From the NCBI GenBank assembly GCA_035546355.1, contig DATKEH010000197.1, forward strand, positions 1-9,136: a stretch of 9,136 bases of DNA, written 5' to 3'. The notes under the pieces are model-generated. The model did not search any database. It was not told the origin of the DNA and saw only the letters and a list, made by a program, of their open reading frames with translations. Shown in pieces: positions 1 through 5,389 of the stretch (within the stretch, counting starts at the first letter, position 1; each line of letters starts with the position of its first letter). Both the position numbers and the translations under genes were made by a program. The DNA is from DATKEH01 sp035546355. Its GTDB lineage: Bacteria; Acidobacteriota; Thermoanaerobaculia; Multivoradales; JAIOJS01.

Positions 1-633
1 CCGGCCCTGGAGCTGCCCTCCCTGGATGCCAGCGACGAGCTGGTGCGGGGGCTCGTCGCTGCCCTCTCGGCTCGCCCGGAGCTGGGGCGCTGGCTGGTCG
101 GCGAGGGGCTGGTGCGGCGCCTGGTGGCGGCGGTCGACAACGTGGCCGAGGGCACCCACCCCAGGAAACACCTGCCGCCCCTGCGCCCCGATGGCGCCTT
201 CGCCGTCGCCGGCAGCGGGCCGGCGCCGGTGCCCGCGACGGCGGCGTACGGCCGCTACGACGGGTGGGTCGCACTGTTCACTTCCGTCGAGCCCGCAGGG
301 ACAGCGCGGCTGTACGCACAGCTGCGGCCGCTGATCGACGAGGCCTACCGCGACCTCGGCTATCCCGGCAAGCGGTTCGACGACACGCTCGTCCGCGCCT
401 TCCGCAACCTCCTGGCGACGCCGGTGCCGGAGAGCCCGCCGCTGCTGACCCGCAAGGTGACGACCTGGGAGTACGCCGACCCGCGGCTCGAAGCGCTCTC
501 CCCGGCGCAGAAGCAACTGCTGCGTCTGGGCCCCGACAACCAGCGCCGCGTTCAGGGGCACCTGCGGGCCCTCGCCAGCGCCCTCGGCATCCCGCAAGGC
601 CGGCTGCCGCCTGCCGCCACCTACCGCCGATAG
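1..633 (+). CDS. DUF3014 domain protein, C-terminal part
   Basis: The reading frame is open from the first base of the window and stops with TAG at 631-633, so 210 C-terminal residues are present and the start lies upstream. The visible sequence matches my memory of DUF3014 proteins: a 'LPSLDASDELVRGL' entry, an 'RRLVAAVDNVAEG' helix followed by 'PRKHLPPLRP', then 'YGRYDGWVALF' and a helical end with 'YRDLGYPGKRFD' and 'LSPAQKQLLRLGP'. Proteins of this family usually carry an N-terminal membrane anchor, which would be outside the window. The family's function is unknown, and nothing here suggests one. The next gene starts about 50 nt downstream on the same strand, so co-transcription is possible. 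The family call is from recognition of the motifs, not from a search. Confidence 0.85.
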   Translation, partial: PALELPSLDASDELVRGLVAALSARPELGRWLVGEGLVRRLVAAVDNVAEGTHPRKHLPPLRPDGAFAVAGSGPAPVPATAAYGRYDGWVALFTSVEPAGTARLYAQLRPLIDEAYRDLGYPGKRFDDTLVRAFRNLLATPVPESPPLLTRKVTTWEYADPRLEALSPAQKQLLRLGPDNQRRVQGHLRALASALGIPQGRLPPAATYRR

Positions 634-683
634 CAGCCCGCCGCAGGGCTGATATCATCCACTCGGTGACGCTCACCGGTGTG

Positions 684-1037
684 ATGCCACGGCTGCTGGT
701 CGCCCTCCAGCTACCCCTGCTGCTGCCGGGCGTCGTCGACCTGCATGCGCTGCTGCCGGGGCAGGCGCACGCGGCGGTCGAGGTCGCGGCCGCGTTCGAC
801 GAGATCCTGGTCGAGCCCTGCCAGCACGGCACGGCGCGCCACGTCGAGGCCGCGGTTCACGAGCGGCGCGTCCCCTGCCCCCTGTGCCGGCACCACGTGC
901 CGCAGGTGGTGCGCTTCGGAGCCCTCGCCGCCGGCCGGCCGTTTGCCGTCGCCGCCCCGCCCGCCGTGCCTCTCGGCGAGACCGCGCCCTGCCCTCCCGC
1001 CGGGCTTCCCGGCTGCCGCGCGCCGCCGTCCTGCTGA
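684..1037 (+). CDS. small predicted secreted Cys/His-rich protein
   Basis: This 117-residue frame is not a family I can name. Residues 1-30 look like a signal peptide: a short basic start, a Leu-rich hydrophobic core, and a possible cleavage site after AHA (28-30). The mature part has a cluster of potential metal ligands (Cys46, His48, His53, His59, Cys65, Cys68, His70, His71; core motif CPLCRHH), followed by a Pro/Ala-rich tail with Cys103, Cys111 and the C-terminal Cys117. Codon third positions are strongly G/C, as in the neighbouring genes. The start is uncertain: GTG at 666 or 681 is in frame, and none of the candidates has a clear Shine-Dalgarno site. It lies 115 nt upstream of a ZnuD-like receptor, so a periplasmic metal-handling role (binding or delivery) is a reasonable inference. 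The CPxC..H motif loosely resembles DUF2946-type proteins near metal receptors, but this is not firm. Confidence 0.6.
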   Translation: MPRLLVALQLPLLLPGVVDLHALLPGQAHAAVEVAAAFDEILVEPCQHGTARHVEAAVHERRVPCPLCRHHVPQVVRFGALAAGRPFAVAAPPAVPLGETAPCPPAGLPGCRAPPSC

Positions 1038-1069
1038 GCCCCCCGCCAGTCGCTGCGTCGCATCCGTGA

Positions 1070-1119
1070 CGCCCGGCGCGCCGCGCCGGGTGCCGGCGCC
1101 GCCCGAGAGAGGCGGCGCC
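1070..1119 (+). promoter_or_regulatory. two tandem GC hairpins in receptor leader
   Basis: Two inverted repeats lie back to back in the gap before the TonB-dependent receptor. In the first, 1072-1078 pairs with 1084-1090 around a 5-nt loop, with outer support from 1070/1092 and a 1071/1091 wobble. In the second, GGCGCCGCC at 1095-1103 pairs perfectly with 1111-1119 around the loop CGAGAGA. No T-run follows either stem, so neither is a classical intrinsic terminator. They could act as an mRNA leader element, a Rho-dependent boundary or a stabilising structure between the small upstream gene and the receptor. GC-rich DNA makes chance hairpins common, so the regulatory reading is tentative. Confidence 0.4.
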
Positions 1120-1138
1120 ACGGCCGAATGGACCGCTC

Positions 1139-1144
1139 AGGAGG
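1139..1144 (+). promoter_or_regulatory. Shine-Dalgarno site of the TonB receptor
   Basis: AGGAGG lies 8 nt before the ATG at 1153. It is the strongest ribosome-binding site in the window. It fixes the receptor start at 1153, immediately before a signal peptide, although the frame stays open much further upstream. Confidence 0.8.
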
Positions 1145-1152
1145 ATCGAACC

Positions 1153-3462
1153 ATGACGAGCTTCGCTCGCGCCCCTTGGGGCAAAATAGCCATGCCGCTG
1201 ATCGCCGCCCTGTGGATTCCGGCCGTCGCCGCCGCTCAGGGCGAGGGGGTCATCGCCGGTACCGTCACCACGCCGAGCGGCGACGCGGTGGCCGACGCGG
1301 TGGTCGAGGTGGTCGACGTCCACCGCCGGCTGCGCGCCGCCGACGGCAGCTTCCGATTCACCGGCCTGGCGCCCGGAGAGTACCTGCTGCGGGCGGACAG
1401 CCCCACCGCCGGCGGCGATCTGCGGCGGGTGGCGGTGCGCGCCGGCGAGACGACCGAGGTGCAGCTGGTGCTGCGCGTGGCAGTGCACCAGGAGGAGATC
1501 GTGGTCGCCGCCGGCGCCGACCTGCGCAGCCAGCTGGAGGTGGCGCAGCCGACCACCGTGCTGGCGGGGGAGGAGCTCGACCGGCGGGTGGCGATGACCC
1601 TGGGCGAGACGCTGGACGAGCAGCCGGGGGTCTCCTCCACCTACTTCGGACCGGGTGCCAGCCGGCCGGTGATCCGCGGCCTGGGCGGCGACCGCATCCG
1701 CACCCTCAACGACGGCCTCGGCACCGCCGACGCCTCGAGCACCAGCCCCGACCACGCGGTGGGCCTCGATCCCCTCGCCGCCGAGCGCATCGAGGTGGTG
1801 CGAGGCCCGGCGACGCTGCTCTACGGCAGCAGCGCGGTGGGGGGCGTGGTCAACGTGCTGGACGACCGCATCCCGGCCCATGCGCCCGATGCCGACCTCA
1901 CCGGCAAGCTGCAGCTGTTCGCCGGTTCGGTGGCCGACGAGATCTCCGGCGGCCTCTCGCTGGGCGGTGGCCGGGGGAAGCTCGCCTGGCACCTCGACTA
2001 CTCCAACCGGCAGACGGACGACCACCGTATCCCCGGTTTCGCCGAGACCGACGAGGAGCACGCGGAACATGACGAGGAGGAAGAGGACGGACACGACGAG
2101 GAGGAGCGCGTGCGCGGCGTCCTCCCCAACAGCTCGGTCGCCGCCGAGAGCGGCGCGGTGGGCGTTTCCTGGATCGACGACTGGGGGTTCGTCGGCGTAT
2201 CGGTGAGCGGCTTCGAGACGAGGTACGGCGTCCCCGGGCACGGACATGCCGGCGAGGAGGAGGCCGACGGCGATCACGACGACGAAGAGGAGGCGGTCCA
2301 CGTCGACCTCGAGCAGCGGCGTATCGACCTGCGCGGGGAGACCTACCGCGCCTTCGGACCCTTTCGCGGGGCCAAGGTGCGCCTCGGCCTCGCCGACTAC
2401 GAGCACGTCGAGCTCGAGGGGCAGGAGGTGGGGACCCGCTTCACCAACGACGCCTGGGAGGGGCGGGTGGAGCTCGTCCAGCGCCGTCGCGGCCGGCTCA
2501 GCGGCTCCCTGGGGGCGCAGGCGTCCCGCAGCGACTTCGCCGCCATCGGCGAGGAGGCCTTCGTGCCGCCCTCGGTGACCGACTCGTGGGCCGTCTTCGC
2601 CTTCGAGCGGGTCGAGCTGGGCGCCGTACGCGTGGAGGCCGGCGGCCGCTACGAGCGCCAGGAGATCGACCCCGAGGGGGACCTGCCGCAGCGGTCCCGC
2701 GACGGCGTCAGCGGGTCGCTCGGCGTGGTCTGGCCCTTCCGCGAGGGCTACGCGCTGAGTGCGTCGCTGTCGCGCACCGAGAGGCTGCCCACCGCCAACG
2801 AGCTCTACGCCGCAGGCCCGCACGCCGCCACCGGCACCTTCGAGCTAGGGGACCCCGGGCTCGATGGCGAGGTGGCGGTGGGCCTCGACGTGGGGCTCAA
2901 GGCGGAGGGGGAACGGTTCCGCGGCGCCGTCGGCGCCTTCTTGAACCGCTACGACGGGTTCATCTTCGAGAGCTTCACCGGCGAGGAGGAGGACGGGCTC
3001 GAGGTGGTGGAGTTCCTGCAACGCGACGCCGAGCTCTACGGGCTCGAGGGCGATGCGCTCTATCAGCTGCTGCGCTTCGTCGACGGCGACCTCGACCTGC
3101 AGGTGCGCGGCGACCTGGTGCGCGCCGAGCTCAGGGCGACGGGGGAGCCGCTGCCGCGCATCCCGCCGGCGCGCTTCGGTCTCGGGCTGTTGTACCACCG
3201 GGGGCCGTGGAGCGCCAGCGTCGAGGCGCGTCACGCCTTCGAGCAGGAGCGGACAGCCGAGCACGAGACGAGCACCGACTCCTACACCCTGCTCAACGCC
3301 TCGTTCGGGTACCGGTTCTTCCTCGCGGACTCGATCCTCGACGTCACCCTGCGGGGCACCAACCTCGGCGACGAGGAGGCGCGCAATCACGTCTCCTTCC
3401 TCAAGGACCGGGCGCCGCTGCCGGGCCGCGACGTCGCGCTCCTGATCCGCTGGACGTTCTGA
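1153..3462 (+). CDS. ZnuD-like TonB-dependent outer-membrane receptor
   Basis: This 769-residue protein is a TonB-dependent outer-membrane transporter, probably for a divalent metal such as zinc. It has a signal peptide with a likely cleavage after Ala28 (AVAAA|QG), a carboxypeptidase-like regulatory domain at about 31-108, a TonB-box-like EEIVVAA at 114-120, a plug at about 121-238 (RPVIRGLGGDRIRTL, IEVVRGPATLLYGSSAVGGVVNV) and a beta-barrel to the end. It closes with a terminal Phe (IRWTF), as expected for BAM-assembled barrels. The plug segment SPDHAVGLDPL (198-208) is typical of ZnuD-type zinc receptors. Two stretches rich in His, Asp and Glu, at about 299-318 and 361-384, look like extracellular metal-collecting loops. 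Zinc is the best guess from family resemblance; copper, nickel or cobalt cannot be excluded. No Zur-like operator was recognised upstream. The start is set by AGGAGG 8 nt before ATG. The small Cys/His-rich gene upstream supports a metal-related locus. Confidence 0.9.
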   Translation: MTSFARAPWGKIAMPLIAALWIPAVAAAQGEGVIAGTVTTPSGDAVADAVVEVVDVHRRLRAADGSFRFTGLAPGEYLLRADSPTAGGDLRRVAVRAGETTEVQLVLRVAVHQEEIVVAAGADLRSQLEVAQPTTVLAGEELDRRVAMTLGETLDEQPGVSSTYFGPGASRPVIRGLGGDRIRTLNDGLGTADASSTSPDHAVGLDPLAAERIEVVRGPATLLYGSSAVGGVVNVLDDRIPAHAPDADLTGKLQLFAGSVADEISGGLSLGGGRGKLAWHLDYSNRQTDDHRIPGFAETDEEHAEHDEEEEDGHDEEERVRGVLPNSSVAAESGAVGVSWIDDWGFVGVSVSGFETRYGVPGHGHAGEEEADGDHDDEEEAVHVDLEQRRIDLRGETYRAFGPFRGAKVRLGLADYEHVELEGQEVGTRFTNDAWEGRVELVQRRRGRLSGSLGAQASRSDFAAIGEEAFVPPSVTDSWAVFAFERVELGAVRVEAGGRYERQEIDPEGDLPQRSRDGVSGSLGVVWPFREGYALSASLSRTERLPTANELYAAGPHAATGTFELGDPGLDGEVAVGLDVGLKAEGERFRGAVGAFLNRYDGFIFESFTGEEEDGLEVVEFLQRDAELYGLEGDALYQLLRFVDGDLDLQVRGDLVRAELRATGEPLPRIPPARFGLGLLYHRGPWSASVEARHAFEQERTAEHETSTDSYTLLNASFGYRFFLADSILDVTLRGTNLGDEEARNHVSFLKDRAPLPGRDVALLIRWTF

Positions 3463-3466
3463 GGTA

Positions 3467-3499
3467 GGGTCTCCCGGGGGCGGCTCCCCCGGGGGACCT
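3467..3499 (+). promoter_or_regulatory. long hairpin covering the dctQ ribosome-binding site
   Basis: Between the receptor stop and the dctQ start, bases 3467-3480 pair with 3486-3499 around the loop CGGCT. The stem is about 14 bp, with a pure G/C core of eight pairs (CCCGGGGG/CCCCCGGG) and two G-U wobbles. The 3' arm contains GGGGGA at 3491-3496, the only plausible ribosome-binding site for dctQ, 5 nt before its ATG. There is no T-run afterwards, so it is a poor Rho-independent terminator. It could lower translation of dctQM when transcribed from upstream, or mark the end of the receptor transcript. The structure is read directly from the sequence; the function is inferred. Confidence 0.55.
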
Positions 3500-3501
3500 C
3501 G

Positions 3502-4065
3502 ATGCGGGCTGCACTGCTCCTCGCCAACGCCATCGACCGCCTCACCGGCTGGGTGGGGAGGGCGGTGGCGTGGCTCGCCCTGGTGATGGTTCTGGTCGGA
3601 GCCTTCAACGCCCTGGCCCGCTACGGTGGGCGGTTCATCGGCGTCAACCTCTCCTCGAACCTCTATCTCGAGCTGCAGTGGTATCTGTTCAGCGTCCTGT
3701 TCCTGCTGGCGGCGCCCTGGGCGCTGCGCGAGGACGCGCACGTGCGGGTCGACGTGGTGTTCTCGCGCCTCTCGCCCCGGGCGCGGGCGTGGGTCGACGT
3801 TCTCGGCCTGCTACTGCTGCTGCTGCCCTTCTGCGCCTTCACCCTCTGGCTCTCGTGGCCATCGGTGCGCGCTTCCTGGGCCATCCGCGAGGGCTCGCCC
3901 GACCCGGGAGGGCTGCCGCGCTACCCCCTCAAGGCGGTGGTGCTGGTCTGTTTCGCCCTGCTCCTGGCGCAGGCCGCGGCCGAGCTGATCCGGCGGCTGG
4001 CGCGGCTGCGCGGGGATCTGCCCCTCGAGGGTCGGGAGCACCCCCGGGCTCGCGAGGGGGCGTGA
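3502..4065 (+). CDS. dctQ: TRAP transporter small membrane subunit DctQ
   Basis: This 187-residue protein is the four-helix small subunit of a tripartite ATP-independent periplasmic (TRAP) transporter, which supports the large subunit in sodium-driven uptake. Predicted membrane segments lie at about 20-40, 54-74, 97-119 and 142-163. Family motifs are visible: ELQWYLFSVLFLLAAPWAL followed by REDAHVRVDV (57-85), and REGSPDPGGLPRYPLK (129-144). The length is normal for the family. The ATG at 3502 is preceded by GGGGGA, which is buried in a strong hairpin. The stop codon overlaps the dctM start by one base (TGATG), so the two are translationally coupled. The binding protein is not next to it on this strand; a dctP-type gene lies downstream on the opposite strand. 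Confidence 0.93.
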   Translation: MRAALLLANAIDRLTGWVGRAVAWLALVMVLVGAFNALARYGGRFIGVNLSSNLYLELQWYLFSVLFLLAAPWALREDAHVRVDVVFSRLSPRARAWVDVLGLLLLLLPFCAFTLWLSWPSVRASWAIREGSPDPGGLPRYPLKAVVLVCFALLLAQAAAELIRRLARLRGDLPLEGREHPRAREGA

Positions 4066-5384
4066 TGGACGCCTGGCTGCCGCCGGTGATGTTCCTGGCG
4101 GCGCTGCTGCTCATCTTCTCCGGGTTCCCGGTCGCCTTCGCCCTCGGCGGCACCGCGCTGCTCTTCGCCGGCGTCGGTGTGGCCTTCGGCTACTTCGAGT
4201 GGGAGCTGCTGTTGGCGATGCCGGAGCGCATCTTCGGCGTGATGTCCAACTACGTGCTGTTGGCGGTGCCGTTCTTCATCTTCATGGGCATGGTGTTGGA
4301 GCGTTCCCGGCTCGCGGAGGACCTGCTCACCACCATCGGCAAGCTGTTCGGGCCGCTGCGCGGCGGGCTGGGGCTGGGGGTGGTCTTCGTCGGCGCGCTG
4401 CTGGCAGCGGCGACCGGCGTGGTCGGCGCCTCGGTGGTGGCGATGGGCATCATCTCGCTGCCGGTGATGCTCCGCTACGGCTATTCGGCCGAGCTGGCGA
4501 CAGGCGTCATCACCGCCTCCGGGACGCTCGGCCAGATCATTCCGCCGAGCATCGTGCTGGTGGTGCTGGCCGATCAGCTGGGCGTCTCGGTGGGCGATCT
4601 CTTCCTCGGCAGCCTGCTGCCCGGCCTGCTGCTGGCAACCCTGTACGCCCTGTACATGGTCGGCGTGGCAGTGGTGCGCCCCGCCGCGGCCCCGGCCCTG
4701 CCCCGGGAGGCCCGGGACGTGCGGGCGGCGATCCTCGCCCGCCAGGCCGTGCTGGTGATGTTGCCGCCGCTGTTGCTCATCCTCGTCGTTCTGGGGAGCA
4801 TCTTCGCCGGCATCGCCACCCCTACCGAGGCGGGGGCTCTGGGGGCGGTCGGCGCCATGCTGTTGGCGGCGGCGCGGCGGCGGCTCTCGCTCGCGGTGGT
4901 GCGGGAGGCCTCTCGGGAGACCACCAAGCTCACCACCATGGTGGTCTTCCTGCTGATCGGTTCGACCGCTTTCGCGCTGGTCTTTCGCGGCATCGACGGC
5001 GATCTGTGGATCGAGGGCACGCTGACCGGCCTGCCGGGTGGCAGGTTGGGCCTGCTGGTGGTCGCCAACCTGGCGATCTTCCTGCTGGGCTTCTTTCTCG
5101 ACTTCTTCGAGATCGCCTTCATCATCATCCCGCTGCTGGCGCCGGCGGCGGCGCTGGTGGGCATCGACCTGGTGTGGTTCGGAGTGATGGTGGCGATGAA
5201 CTTGCAAACCTCGTTCCTGACGCCGCCCTTCGGCTTCGCTCTGTTCTACCTGCGGGGAGTGGCTCCGGCCGAGGTGCGGACGGCACAGATGTACCGCGGC
5301 GTGATCCCCTTCATCGCCATCCAGCTGCTGGGCCTGCTGGCGATCGTAGTGTGGCCCGAGCTGGTGACCGGGCTGCTGCGGTAG
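4065..5384 (+). CDS. dctM: TRAP transporter large membrane subunit DctM
   Basis: This 439-residue protein is the large, transport-competent inner-membrane subunit of a TRAP system, which moves a carboxylate-type solute with sodium. It is hydrophobic throughout, with about a dozen predicted helices. It carries family hallmarks: an N-terminal IFSGFPVAFALGG (17-29), VPFFIFMGMVLERS (68-81), ATGVVGASVVAMG (116-128), GTLGQIIPPSI (153-163), GIATPTEAGALGA (249-261), FLDFFEIAF (344-352) and LQTSFLTPPFGFALFYLRG (380-398). The length is typical for a stand-alone DctM. AGGGGG at 4055-4060 lies 4 nt before the ATG, and the start overlaps the dctQ stop. It ends 5 nt from the end of the convergent kinase gene, leaving no room for a separate terminator. 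The substrate cannot be read from this subunit; the dctP fragment in the window suggests a TakP-like 2-oxo acid or monocarboxylate type. Confidence 0.95.
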   Translation: MDAWLPPVMFLAALLLIFSGFPVAFALGGTALLFAGVGVAFGYFEWELLLAMPERIFGVMSNYVLLAVPFFIFMGMVLERSRLAEDLLTTIGKLFGPLRGGLGLGVVFVGALLAAATGVVGASVVAMGIISLPVMLRYGYSAELATGVITASGTLGQIIPPSIVLVVLADQLGVSVGDLFLGSLLPGLLLATLYALYMVGVAVVRPAAAPALPREARDVRAAILARQAVLVMLPPLLLILVVLGSIFAGIATPTEAGALGAVGAMLLAAARRRLSLAVVREASRETTKLTTMVVFLLIGSTAFALVFRGIDGDLWIEGTLTGLPGGRLGLLVVANLAIFLLGFFLDFFEIAFIIIPLLAPAAALVGIDLVWFGVMVAMNLQTSFLTPPFGFALFYLRGVAPAEVRTAQMYRGVIPFIAIQLLGLLAIVVWPELVTGLLR

Positions 5385-5389
5385 GGAAG

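Noticed and set aside
264..683. Upstream extension of the small Cys/His protein into the DUF3014 gene
   Set aside because: This part overlaps DUF3014 coding sequence out of frame and has Arg/Ala-rich shadow composition. The signal-peptide-like sequence begins at about 684.
673..2823. Long open frame on the minus strand opposite the small protein and TonB receptor
   Set aside because: It is a GC-rich antisense shadow. Its translation is repetitive Arg/Ala/Gly/His-rich sequence without domains, whereas the plus strand encodes a recognisable receptor.
5385..5389. Bidirectional terminator between the convergent genes
   Set aside because: The gap is only 5 nt, and I did not identify a GC stem with a T-run around it.
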